64,000 nt of DNA from Sedimentisphaerales bacterium. GTDB lineage: Bacteria; Planctomycetota; Phycisphaerae; Sedimentisphaerales; SG8-4. A model generated the notes under the pieces. The model ran no database searches and was not told where the DNA came from. It saw only the letters and a program-made list of their open reading frames with translations. The DNA lies in assembly GCA_016932895.1 (NCBI GenBank), contig JAFGCA010000821.1:1-64000 (forward strand), read 5' to 3'. Below are positions 1-8,151 of the stretch, one piece after another. Each line of letters begins with the position of its first letter. Within the stretch, counting starts at the first letter, position 1. The translations under genes were made by a program, and so were the position numbers.

Positions 1-287
1 GGCAGAAGGAAATCCACGAGGACCCGCAGCTCAACCTGCCCGACAACCAGAACATCAAGGAGCTGTGGGCCGATTTTCTCAACGCCATCGAGACCGACAG
101 ACGCCCCGTCTGTGACATCGAGGCGATTCACTACTCGACCAACCTCAGCCTGCTGGGCATGCTCTCCTACAAGCTGGGACGCAGCGTCACCTGGGACGGC
201 GCGCGGGAAATCTGCCTCGGCGACGCAGAGGCCAACAAACTCCTGCGCCGGGAGTATCGAAAACCATGGGTCTACCCGCAAGCGTGA
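1..287 (+). CDS. Gfo/Idh/MocA-family oxidoreductase, C-terminal end (5' truncated by window)
   Basis: Open from the first base in the frame that ends with TGA at 285-287. The last 94 residues read as the C-terminal part of an NAD(P)-dependent sugar dehydrogenase of the Gfo/Idh/MocA family. Visible family features are a helix containing LWADFLNAIETDRRP, the stretch IEAIHYSTNLSLLGMLSYKLGR, and the closing GDAEANKLLRREYRKPW. The NAD-binding Rossmann domain lies outside the window, so the substrate cannot be assigned. The gene converges on a sugar transferase gene, with a large inverted repeat between the two. It may belong to a separate carbohydrate-catabolism unit rather than to the exopolysaccharide cluster. 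Confidence 0.8.
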   Translation, partial: QKEIHEDPQLNLPDNQNIKELWADFLNAIETDRRPVCDIEAIHYSTNLSLLGMLSYKLGRSVTWDGAREICLGDAEANKLLRREYRKPWVYPQA

Positions 288-291
288 TTGA

Positions 292-395
292 ATTTGGTAT
301 TTACTATTTGCTATTTACGATTGCGGCAACCGCCGAAGCGTCGCGCAGGCTGCGCATACTGCCCAATAGTAAATCGCAAATAGAAAATGCCAAAT
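292..395. repeat. 32-bp near-perfect inverted repeat between convergent genes
   Basis: Arms at 292-323 and 364-395 are complementary at 28 of 32 positions, with a 40-nt GC-rich loop. The arms are AT-rich (ATTTACTATTTGCTATTTAC type) in an otherwise GC-rich region. The element fills the gap between the dehydrogenase stop (287) and the sugar transferase stop (401), so it probably acts as a bidirectional transcription end or mRNA-stabilising hairpin. It could also be a dispersed palindromic repeat of this genome. Confidence 0.75.
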
Positions 396-400
396 GGCTT

Positions 401-1156
401 TCACCAGCCTTTTTTCGTGAAGAGCACGGGGATGGTGCGCAGCAGGATGTAGACATTCAGGAGCAGCGAGCGCTTCTGAATGTAGAGGTAGTCGTATTTG
501 ACCTTGTGTGCGGGTTTGAGGTCGTAGAAGCTGCGGACCTGGGCCAAACCCGTCAATCCGGGCTTGACCGCCAAGCGGGCGCCTTGCAGGGCCTTGTGGC
601 GCTGGACGAAGTACGGCCTTTCGGGGCGCGGTCCGACCAAGCTCATGTCGCCGCGCAGGATGTTGTAGAGCTGCGGCAACTCATCGAGGCGCGTGCGCCG
701 CAGGATCCTCCCGAGCGACGTGATGCGGTCGTCGCCCCTCGCGGCCCACACGGGCCCGACGTGCTTTTCCGCCCCATCGATCATGGTGCGGAATTTGTAC
801 AGGACAAAGAGTCTCCCGTCCTTACCGACGCGTTCCTGCCGGTACAGTACGGGGCCGGCCGAAGTGAGTTTGACCAGAAGCGCTGAAACCACCATCAGGG
901 GAAACGCCGTCACGAGGATGGCCAGCGAGCCGAAAATGTCGAGAAGTCGAATCAGCAGCTCCACGGCCTTCGACGAGCGAGCCGCCGAAACGTCCGACGA
1001 GACCCTCAGTTCACCCGTGTTTGCGTCGGCGTCAACAACGCGCGGATACGCGCGACGATGGCCGGTGTCCGCCACCCGCTTGCGGGCACCAACTCCCGGT
1101 ACCGTCCCTGTCGCCTCCCTGAGGTCGGCATCACACACACGCAATCCTTGCTCCAT
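401..1156 (-). CDS. Undecaprenyl-phosphate sugar-1-phosphate transferase (priming transferase)
   Basis: A 251-aa bacterial sugar transferase (PF02397 type), which transfers sugar-1-phosphate from a UDP-sugar to undecaprenyl phosphate and so starts repeat-unit assembly at the inner membrane. After about 65 polar residues comes one hydrophobic segment (LLIRLLDIFGSLAILVTAFP, near 66-85). The family signatures RQERVGKDGRLF, KFRTM, RRTRLDELPQLYNILRGDMS and LVGPRPERPYF follow. The long four- or five-TM N-terminal domain of WbaP-like enzymes is absent. The ATG at 1156 is preceded by TTGAGGGA at good spacing. It is the terminal gene of the leftward polysaccharide cluster but is separated from it by 0.6 kb, so it may have its own promoter. 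Confidence 0.9.
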   Translation of the reverse strand: MEQGLRVCDADLREATGTVPGVGARKRVADTGHRRAYPRVVDADANTGELRVSSDVSAARSSKAVELLIRLLDIFGSLAILVTAFPLMVVSALLVKLTSAGPVLYRQERVGKDGRLFVLYKFRTMIDGAEKHVGPVWAARGDDRITSLGRILRRTRLDELPQLYNILRGDMSLVGPRPERPYFVQRHKALQGARLAVKPGLTGLAQVRSFYDLKPAHKVKYDYLYIQKRSLLLNVYILLRTIPVLFTKKGW

Positions 1157-1567
1157 CGTGTTCCCTCAACTACGTCTTACTACCTGCCCGCGTCCACCGG
1201 CCCCCGTACAGCCCTCCGTGCCCGCAAGCAGGCTGCCCCGACGGCACTCCATCGCCTTCAGGGCCATACACGAACACCGGCGAATTGTAAAAGAAGCCGG
1301 CCGATGATTGCAAGCCAAAACAGCCCGGCAAAGCCCACAATCTCGGACCAAAAGCAGCCTGCGGCCGTCGACGCCCTTCAGTGCACACAAGCCCGGATCT
1401 TATCGGTCGTTCTTCTTGACACGGCGAAAAACCGCCGCCCCCGCGAGCGCAGAAGACTCACTGACGACCGTTGCACTACAGTCCATATCGGCCACACGAA
1501 ACGATCACCATTAGCCAAATATGGTCCGAAAAACCGAAAACGTCAGCCGCGAGCCGGCATGACGCGC
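1157..1567. other. Intergenic region upstream of the sugar transferase gene
   Basis: No convincing coding frame or RNA gene was found here on either strand. The short frames present have no recognisable domains. A promoter for the sugar transferase gene presumably lies here, but no -35/-10, sigma-54 or FliA match stood out. Confidence 0.4.
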
Positions 1568-1623
1568 AAAAATAAAGCCCCCACAAACCTTGCCCATATG
1601 CAATGAGTAAGGCCCATGGGGGC
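1568..1623 (-). terminator. Intrinsic terminator downstream of the PEP-CTERM gene
   Basis: On the minus strand GCCCCCA (1617-1623) pairs with TGGGGGC (1577-1583). An inner CCTT/AAGG pairing shortens the loop, and the stem is followed directly by TTTATTTTT (1576-1568). The hairpin with U-rich tail lies about 180 nt after the stop of the PEP-CTERM gene, in the right orientation to end its transcript. Confidence 0.6.
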
Positions 1624-1799
1624 AACCGCCGGCATCCACCGGCCGGCGGATCTTCATCGTATCGGCGCCGAGAACTGAAGATCGGCTCTACGCCGTCTTC
1701 AGCACCTCCTGCACGCAACGAACTACACTTCGACGCGAACCCAGAGAAGGTTCGCGCCCCACCCCGCTCAGTTCCGTAACGTGCCTCCACCGAAGGCTC

Positions 1800-2435
1800 T
1801 TACAGCGTTTTGCGACGTCGCATCCAGCCAACCAGGCCGGCACCCAGACTGCCAAGCAACACAGCGCCCGGAGCCGGAACCATTGGCGTTTCCCGCGTAG
1901 TCACATCCAGCTTGACACAGTCAAGGTAGACGTTCCACAGCCGTAGCGTAACATCCAAATCACCGCCGCTGACCCAGGCCAGAGGAATCGACTCATAGAT
2001 CCACTGCTCACCCTTCTGCGGATCGAAGCTCTGAATAGGCCCTGTGGCTGTAAATGGGCTGGCATCCTCATCCAGAGGGTTCTGATCCCCTTCCAGGACC
2101 ATGTAATGGCGCCAACTGGAGTCGTAGTAACGACCCTGCTTGATGTAGAACCCCAAGTCCAGGGCTACGGCAGAGGCCGGAATGCCCTCAAAACTCAATG
2201 AGATGCCGTCAAACCAAAGTGTACCAGTCCCGTTTGCATAGTAGCTGGACGTAGCGGTACCGGCAGGGGTAGGTGCCCAGACACCATCCTGCGTCTGCAC
2301 CAGCACCGTATGATCGGCCGAAAGAGTACCTTCATCCTGGAAACCGATGCCGGAAGTCGGACTCAGTGTTGGTCCCGCGAAGCTGGCTGTCGCCGCCAAC
2401 AGACCAATTACCAAAACTGCACATAGTTTCTTCAT
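1800..2435 (-). CDS. PEP-CTERM sorting domain protein (exported, surface-associated)
   Basis: A 211-aa secreted protein. The start is placed at the ATG at 2435, giving the signal peptide MKKLCAVLVIGLLAATASFA; a longer frame reaches 2471 but would add 12 residues before the signal, and GGAGTGAGGG lies upstream of 2435. The C-terminus has the tripartite sorting signal: VPAP motif, a hydrophobic helix (GAVLLGSLGAGLVGWM), then a basic RRRK cluster. This is the planctomycete-like version of PEP-CTERM, recognised by an exosortase. The middle is beta-rich and unassigned. PEP-CTERM genes typically occur with exopolysaccharide loci, as here, but no exosortase gene is visible in this window. Confidence 0.88.
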   Translation of the reverse strand: MKKLCAVLVIGLLAATASFAGPTLSPTSGIGFQDEGTLSADHTVLVQTQDGVWAPTPAGTATSSYYANGTGTLWFDGISLSFEGIPASAVALDLGFYIKQGRYYDSSWRHYMVLEGDQNPLDEDASPFTATGPIQSFDPQKGEQWIYESIPLAWVSGGDLDVTLRLWNVYLDCVKLDVTTRETPMVPAPGAVLLGSLGAGLVGWMRRRKTL

Positions 2436-2847
2436 CTCTAACACCCTCACTCCAAAGTTATCACTCCACACTCCGTTTACAAACGCTTATGCCCCTCCTG
2501 CACAGACGCACTGACATACCATTCCCTGGTTGCGCTCTCACCACACCAAATTAATACCCACTCTCCATTAGGCACTGCACAGGCAGTACACCTGCCCGAC
2601 AGTGCTTCCAAATATACCCGTTTCTGCGGGAAAAGTCAAGTTTTTCGTCCCGCACGCCCGCCCAAACGCCCACCGGCGACCACCGAAACGGTTGTAAAGT
2701 CATTGAATACAGATGCTTACGAAAACCCCCGGTCGACCTTGAACTTTTTTGAAAAACAGGGAAACAAGCCGGATGCCCTCGAGTTAAAGAAGGCAGATTG
2801 GTGGCTTTCAAGGCACTTTCCATTACTCACTGGAAACCCCCTCCTTA
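2436..2847. other. Intergenic region upstream of the PEP-CTERM gene
   Basis: Separates the PEP-CTERM gene from the upstream GT2 gene. No coding frame is convincing. A partial sigma-54-like motif on the minus strand near 2583-2597 (GGGCAG-N5-CTGC, GG-N10-GC spacing kept, 7 of 10 key bases) could be its promoter but is too weak to call. A TTTCCA/TGGAAA inverted pair follows the GT2 stop. Confidence 0.35.
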
Positions 2848-3657
2848 TCACGCCGGCGACACAGGCCGTTCCGCCTTCGGCCGTTTCAGAAGCTGCCCAA
2901 CCTTCACCAGCGGCTTGCGCCAGAAGAACCTCGGCGCCGGCTTCAGGCCATTGGCGGCAAAGGCACGCAGAATTTCGCGATTGCCTCGCAAGACACCACG
3001 TACCGTATTCGCCCTGCCTCCGACGCGCATCCGCACCAGAGGACGGGGGATATACCCAACGCGGACGCGGTGCTTCTCGAGGAAACGCAGCATCAACTCA
3101 AAATCCCCGGCCAGCCGGTATGCCGAATCGAAAGCCCCGAACCGTTCGAACACACTTCTGCGACAGAAGAACGTCGGATGCGGCGGGACCCACCCGAAGC
3201 GGAAGGCCCCCGGCAGATACTCCCCCGCCTTCCAGTAGCGGACCACCTTGCTGGTATCATCACGCCGAACGTACAGCAGATCACCGTACACCGCGTCGAC
3301 ATCGCCCGCTTCAGCAGCGGCGACAACATCCGAGATCACACGGTCGTCGGCGTACATATCATCGGCATTCAGAAAAGCAACAAACTCGCCTTCAGCCAAA
3401 CGAATGCCCTTATTCATGGCATCATAGATCCCCTCATCCGGCTCGGAGACAAACTTGCTGATCCGGCCATCATGCTCGGCCACGAGATCCTGCGTCCCGT
3501 CCGACGAACCGCCATCAACAACAATATGCTCAACATCGGAATGACTCTGGCAGCCTACACTCTCAACGGTATCCTCAAGCGTGTCGGCGCAATTGTAGCA
3601 AACGGTGATTATCGATATCTTCACCCCTCTATTTCCTCTCGTTTGCGACAAAGACAT
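2848..3657 (-). CDS. Family 2 glycosyltransferase
   Basis: A 269-aa GT-A fold glycosyltransferase. The nucleotide-sugar binding start is VKISIITVCYNCADTLEDTV, followed by VVDGGSSDGTQDLV and the metal-binding acidic motif FLNADDMY. The C-terminal half (RSVFERFGAFDSAYRLAGDFELMLRF shape) is typical of cytoplasmic GT2 enzymes that add one sugar to a lipid-linked repeat unit. The ATG at 3657 overlaps the TGA of the upstream methyltransferase gene by one base; a GTG one codon earlier is also possible. The overlap means translational coupling. The sugar donor cannot be predicted from sequence. Confidence 0.88.
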   Translation of the reverse strand: MSLSQTRGNRGVKISIITVCYNCADTLEDTVESVGCQSHSDVEHIVVDGGSSDGTQDLVAEHDGRISKFVSEPDEGIYDAMNKGIRLAEGEFVAFLNADDMYADDRVISDVVAAAEAGDVDAVYGDLLYVRRDDTSKVVRYWKAGEYLPGAFRFGWVPPHPTFFCRRSVFERFGAFDSAYRLAGDFELMLRFLEKHRVRVGYIPRPLVRMRVGGRANTVRGVLRGNREILRAFAANGLKPAPRFFWRKPLVKVGQLLKRPKAERPVSPA

Positions 3658-4415
3658 CACTCAGAACACCGGCTCGACCGCCTGCAGACGGCGAAAACGC
3701 TGGGGCATCGTACGGGGAAAGACGCCGCCAGCAACCGGTCGCAGATCTCGAAGAATGGCAGCGTCCAAAACAGAAGACGGGGGACAGGAACATAGTGATT
3801 GCCGTGGAATCCCATAATGTCCAGACCTGCTGCAGAACAACACTTCTTGATCTGCTGCGACGTATACCAGCGCGACGTCACATTGCGAGACAGACTCCTG
3901 CCTTTGGCGTTGACCAGAAGGCCAAATGGGAGGAGAACGCTTGAGAGACAAGGAAACGTGAAAACCAGTTGGCCATCCACCGACATTCGTACGGCGAGCT
4001 GTCGAAGTGCATCCTGCGGATTGGAAAGCCTGCCGAATACGTTTACCATGATGACATAATCATAGGGCTGTAAATCGATGTCGATATCAGTGATGGACAT
4101 CAGGCGAAAGGTCGGCACGACTGACAGTTCTTGCTCATCAAGGCGAGCCCGAGCAACGTCTAACATCTCTGCGCTGATATCCGTCGCAGTGACTTCCGCA
4201 CCCCAGCGAACAAGCAGTTCGGTGATACGACCGGTGCCACAGCCGATTTCGAGAATCTTCTTGTCCCGCCAATCGTCGGTGAGACTTTGGAAAATCTCAG
4301 CTTGGCGACGATGGCCATATTGGCCGGCCTTCCCGCTGAAACGCAGGCGGTCGTACTGTCGGGCGCTCCTGGTGTAGAGCAAATAGTCCATTTCGTTAGA
4401 CGGGGCAACGGGCAT
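3657..4415 (-). CDS. Class I SAM-dependent methyltransferase
   Basis: About 252 aa, with the SAM-binding motif I ILEIGCGTGRITELL near residues 54-68, an acidic motif II (TATDISAEML) and a later hydrophobic strand YDYVIMVNVFGRL. This matches small-molecule or sugar O-methyltransferases of the Methyltransf_11/25 type. The ATG at 4415 is preferred because AAAGGA lies upstream; a start at 4448 would overlap the previous gene by 53 nt without a ribosome site. The gene lies between glycosyltransferase genes and overlaps both neighbours, so it probably methylates a sugar of the exopolysaccharide repeat unit or caps the chain. Confidence 0.82.
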   Translation of the reverse strand: MPVAPSNEMDYLLYTRSARQYDRLRFSGKAGQYGHRRQAEIFQSLTDDWRDKKILEIGCGTGRITELLVRWGAEVTATDISAEMLDVARARLDEQELSVVPTFRLMSITDIDIDLQPYDYVIMVNVFGRLSNPQDALRQLAVRMSVDGQLVFTFPCLSSVLLPFGLLVNAKGRSLSRNVTSRWYTSQQIKKCCSAAGLDIMGFHGNHYVPVPRLLFWTLPFFEICDRLLAASFPVRCPSVFAVCRRSSRCSE

Positions 4416-5619
4416 AACGAGCCGTTTTCCTTTCACGCAGGTCTTCATACAAATTGATCAATCGATCAGCGGACGTGCGAACGGAGAACTCCTGTGCCTT
4501 TTGCACCGCCGTCGCTTCAACCCTGCTTCGCAGCGCACGATCCTTGATCACCAATTCCAAAGCAGAGGCAATGGCTTCGGGGGAGAAATCCCGGCTGATG
4601 ACGCCGGCCTGGCCACCGAGCAATTCCGGGCACCCCCCTACCGGAGTCGAAACAACACATCTGCCCATGGCCATAGCTTCAAGAGCAACCATGGGGTAAT
4701 CCGAGGGACCGCGACTGGTCTTCCAGGGAATCACGAGAAAATCAGCTTCGGCGTACAAGTCCTCGATGGCCTCGACGAGCCCTACGAACCGAACGGAATT
4801 CTCCAGGTGAGAGCGGCGGGCGAAATCTTGAGCCAGATCGTATCCGGCCGAGTACTCTTTGATGCGGCTCTGGTTTTCAACGGCCGCGACCAAAGAAACG
4901 GGAATGTTCCGGTTGGTTAGAATCGTGACTACCTGCAACAACTCAGCCAGCCCCTTTTCCTGGGATGCGTTACCAACAAACAACAGGCGCACCTCCGCGC
5001 CGCCAGACGCAAAGTACTTCGTTTGTTCAGGCTGGCCCCTCCACCGAAAGCGCTCAGTGTCGACACACATCGGAACCAATTCGACTTTCTCGGGCGATAC
5101 GCCAGCGTAATGCAGGGACTGCTGGACGTTGGCCGTTACGGCAACGACCCGATCCAATCGCTCCAAAGTTAGCCTCGCAACCAACGTCTTTTCCCACCAA
5201 CTGCTGTAGACGCCCCCTTTGGCCCCAAGCGGGCAGTAGAGGGAGTGCAAACGAACGGCCCTCCGGCGATCCGCCACCAACGGCACTACCGCATAAGGAT
5301 ACGTCCCGGAATGCGAGTGCACAATATCAAAATCCGTTTCCTGCAAGCGTTTCTTGAGGTCGTGACGAAGCACATGTATCGTGCCAAGGCCCTTGCCGAC
5401 AAGCCCACCGTCACAACTCTGCAACGGTCTGAGTATCTCTCGTAGCGTCCTGCCAGCCAGCCAAGATAAACCATCCGACGACACGGTAGCGAACAACTCG
5501 ATCTCCACACCCCGGCGTTTCAACTCCAATGCCAGCGAAACGCAATTTGCCGCCGCCCCGCCCACGACCCCACCCGAAGGCGTAGGCAACAAACGCGACA
5601 ATACATAGCAGACCTTCAC
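4396..5619 (-). CDS. Family 4 (GT-B fold) glycosyltransferase
   Basis: 407 aa. The N-terminal Rossmann domain begins VKVCYVLSRLLPTPSGGVVGG, with a glycine-rich acceptor loop. The C-terminal donor domain has LLFVGNASQEKGLAELL and the E-x7-E region LVIPWKTSRGPSDYPMVALE followed by AMAMGRCVVSTPVGG. These features identify a retaining GT4 enzyme. Translation starts at GTG (5617-5619), overlapping the upstream stop as GTGA, so the two GT4 genes are coupled. It probably acts on the inner face of the cytoplasmic membrane during repeat-unit assembly. Donor and acceptor are unknown. Confidence 0.9.
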   Translation of the reverse strand: MKVCYVLSRLLPTPSGGVVGGAAANCVSLALELKRRGVEIELFATVSSDGLSWLAGRTLREILRPLQSCDGGLVGKGLGTIHVLRHDLKKRLQETDFDIVHSHSGTYPYAVVPLVADRRRAVRLHSLYCPLGAKGGVYSSWWEKTLVARLTLERLDRVVAVTANVQQSLHYAGVSPEKVELVPMCVDTERFRWRGQPEQTKYFASGGAEVRLLFVGNASQEKGLAELLQVVTILTNRNIPVSLVAAVENQSRIKEYSAGYDLAQDFARRSHLENSVRFVGLVEAIEDLYAEADFLVIPWKTSRGPSDYPMVALEAMAMGRCVVSTPVGGCPELLGGQAGVISRDFSPEAIASALELVIKDRALRSRVEATAVQKAQEFSVRTSADRLINLYEDLRERKTARYARCPV

Positions 5620-6848
5620 GTCTGCACCTCTTCGACTGCTCTTGGCTCGGGATACAGAGGAATCGGCTTTCCGTGGAGGATGCAGTCATAGACAGTCAAC
5701 AGCTTGGCTGCAACAACCGGCCACGTATAGTTGTTGAGGACCAGTTCTCTCCCCCTGTGCCCCATTTTCTCTGCCTCGTCACCAGGCATGTCGAGAAGCT
5801 CTCTCAGACCGTCAGCCAGATCTCCTCGTGTCGGCTGGCAACACAGTCCCGCACCAACTCGCGCGACCTCGGGAAAATTGCAGCCGGTTGTGACCAGGAC
5901 AGGAGTGCCCAAGGCGAGGTTTTCCAAAACAGAGATACTAAACCCCTCGCTGTAGGAAGGAAGCGTGTAGACATCTGCGCGTGACATCAACAAATCCTTC
6001 TCATGACCCTGCACAAATCCAACCATAACCACAGAGTCTTGTACCCCGGACTCTTCTATTAGAGCCCTGACCTTGCTACAGTACCGCCCGCCGACGGGAC
6101 CGGCAAGCACCAACAAAGTATCGTCGTATGCCTTACACTTCACTAAGTCCCCAAAGGCGGGAATGAGTTGATCAAGCCCCTTTTCTGGACTGAGGCGAGA
6201 CAAGAACAACACTACCCGACGACCTTTCAAAACGGACCAACGAACTTCCGCCTCGTCGCGCAAGGAGAAACCGTGATATTGGGGGACATCTACACCGTTG
6301 GGAACGACTGTGACCGGACCGTCATACCCGATGTGACGGAAACCCTCGACCTCCGCAGACGTAATGGCATGGAGACACGCCGATGAGGTCAACATGTGTC
6401 TCCCGATGAGAGAGAGATACGTCCTCTTCTTGAAACCCTTGCTGCGAATTTTCCACGGGAAGAGTACCCCGTGGGCCGTAATCATGTACGGGACGTTTCG
6501 TTTGCGTGCGAGTCGGGCTGTTGCCTGCTGAACATGCGTCCATACGCCGTGCAAATGAAGCAAATCAATTTCGTGAACCGCCTTCGAAAGGCCGCGTACT
6601 AAGCTTGGTGATCGAAACCACAATTTAGGCCAATGAGCCTCATAGGTGGAGACACGCGTCACGTGCCGTCGCGCCTCCTCACAATCAGCCCCACTTCCAG
6701 TGGCCCACACGGAGACATTCACGCCTCGCGTGGCCGTCTCCCGCGCCATGGCCAAGACCGCCAATGGTACCCCGCCGTAGCAGGCGCCGATATAGCCTGA
6801 AACATGTGCTACGTTTAAATTGTTCCTCTGCACCTTGGGACAATGCAT
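5616..6848 (-). CDS. Family 4 (GT-B fold) glycosyltransferase
   Basis: 410 aa. The acceptor domain begins near VAHVSGYIGACYGGVPLAVL. The linker carries VVPNGVDVPQY, and the donor domain has VVLFLSRLSPEKGLDQLI and the SYSEGFSISVLENLALGTPV signature with two conserved glutamates. It is a classical retaining GT4. The ATG at 6848 is followed by a short basic leader before the first beta strand. It is paralogous to the next gene but clearly diverged, so the two probably add different sugars. About 150 nt of non-coding sequence separate it from the gene upstream, room for an internal promoter, though none was identified. Confidence 0.9.
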   Translation of the reverse strand: MHCPKVQRNNLNVAHVSGYIGACYGGVPLAVLAMARETATRGVNVSVWATGSGADCEEARRHVTRVSTYEAHWPKLWFRSPSLVRGLSKAVHEIDLLHLHGVWTHVQQATARLARKRNVPYMITAHGVLFPWKIRSKGFKKRTYLSLIGRHMLTSSACLHAITSAEVEGFRHIGYDGPVTVVPNGVDVPQYHGFSLRDEAEVRWSVLKGRRVVLFLSRLSPEKGLDQLIPAFGDLVKCKAYDDTLLVLAGPVGGRYCSKVRALIEESGVQDSVVMVGFVQGHEKDLLMSRADVYTLPSYSEGFSISVLENLALGTPVLVTTGCNFPEVARVGAGLCCQPTRGDLADGLRELLDMPGDEAEKMGHRGRELVLNNYTWPVVAAKLLTVYDCILHGKPIPLYPEPRAVEEVQT

Positions 6849-7002
6849 AGTGATATGCGAGCAATGAGAGCACAGCGTTAAGAATCGTCGCTTCCGGTCA
6901 AGCTGTGGATTATACTCTACGCGTCGCTCCTCTCACCGGGTTCTCTGTTCCTGGCGTCCACCGATAGAAACCGAAAGGCACGGACAAGATCGCAGGCCAA
7001 CG

Positions 7003-8151
7003 CTACCTGGAATCACTTGCGACTTCCTCTCGGCGCGACCCGTTGGCCAGGACACTGTCTACTATGCGAGACACTTGATCGATGGTATTGACCGAGTCGT
7101 AAAATTCACTGGCTCGCTGCCTGTAGTATTCGTAGTCCTCTTCGATTTGCTTTATACCGTCAACCACACTCTGTGTACTGCCTGAGTCCACGCAGAGCCC
7201 CGCCTCGGCCGCACCCACTGTATACCGCAGCCCGGGAATATCCTGACATATCATCGGAACGCCGAACGCGCTATACTCCCAAATCTTGTTGGGGGCGCAG
7301 AAGATGGAGTTGAGAGCATCATACTTGTAGAAGGCAATCCCGATGTGCGCGTGACTGGTAACCTCCAGGTGGACAGGAGGCCGCACCCAAGGAATGCACA
7401 TGAGATCCGGGTAAATCTCCCGCAAGCGTCCGAGATGACCATCGTGATCGCGCCCCATGATCACCAGTTGGTAGTCCTCTCCAAGCTCACGAGCCGCCCT
7501 CGCCACCGGCGCGAGGTCACGATCGGGTGCCAAAATTCCCTGGTACAAGAGAATTCTCCTGCCCTTCGGAATCGAATCCATGATCTGGGCCGTATTCGTG
7601 TCAGAAACGGGGAGAAATCTATCCCTTGACTGTACAACAGGCCTGTTGGGCAACACGAACGGAGTTGTGTTCAGGCCGTGCCAACATCGAAGGATGTTGG
7701 CACGGCAGTATTCAGGAACAACTACGGCACTGGCATGCGACGCGTAGAACCGGATAGCCTTTTGATAGAAGTAGTACTTGTCGTGCAATTCCTGCAAGGT
7801 CAGAATATATCGCCGTCTCAGCAAACGTTTGCCCAGCGCCATGGCCGTATCAATCTTGGCCACCCACAGCAACGCATCCCGATCCTCGTTTTCTATGAAA
7901 CGCCAAGCCTTTCTTCGAAACTCATGATAGTGGCGGAGCTTGCCAAAAACGGAACCCGCACGAGCAACTTCTGGACACACTTGCTCCACATGTATACCAC
8001 TTGCGTCCAACTCTGCCTGCGTTTCTGCCAGGCATCCCGAGCAAATACACAGAATGTCTGACCCCAGCCGTCCAAGAGTACGAACCGCGTTCAAGGGGCC
8101 GCACGATGCCTCGAGCATGCCTTTGCGAAGCGCAATTATTCGTGATCTCAC
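7003..8151 (-). CDS. Glycosyltransferase, GT-B fold, GT4-like
   Basis: 382 aa. Recognisable parts are the N-terminal strand and glycine loop (IIALRKGMLEASCGPLNAV), the domain-joining LLYQGILAPDRDLAPVA strand, and the donor-site segment APNKIWEYSAFGVPMICQD. The canonical EGFGL..E motif is weak, so it belongs to a divergent GT4 subgroup. A GTG start at 8151 overlaps the stop of the polymerase gene (GTGA); an ATG at 8118 is an alternative but would remove the first strand. Its position after wzy suggests it builds the repeat unit. Confidence 0.82.
   Translation of the reverse strand: MRSRIIALRKGMLEASCGPLNAVRTLGRLGSDILCICSGCLAETQAELDASGIHVEQVCPEVARAGSVFGKLRHYHEFRRKAWRFIENEDRDALLWVAKIDTAMALGKRLLRRRYILTLQELHDKYYFYQKAIRFYASHASAVVVPEYCRANILRCWHGLNTTPFVLPNRPVVQSRDRFLPVSDTNTAQIMDSIPKGRRILLYQGILAPDRDLAPVARAARELGEDYQLVIMGRDHDGHLGRLREIYPDLMCIPWVRPPVHLEVTSHAHIGIAFYKYDALNSIFCAPNKIWEYSAFGVPMICQDIPGLRYTVGAAEAGLCVDSGSTQSVVDGIKQIEEDYEYYRQRASEFYDSVNTIDQVSRIVDSVLANGSRREEVASDSR

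Noticed and set aside
1626..1649. GC-rich inverted repeat CCGCCGG/CCGGCGG near the PEP-CTERM terminator
   Set aside because: No T tract follows; the neighbouring hairpin at 1568-1623 is the better terminator.
1476..1790. 104-codon frame on the minus strand downstream of the PEP-CTERM gene
   Set aside because: No recognisable domain and it runs through the terminator hairpin.
2583..2597. Sigma-54-like site before the PEP-CTERM gene
   Set aside because: Correct spacing but only 7 of 10 core bases; may be chance.
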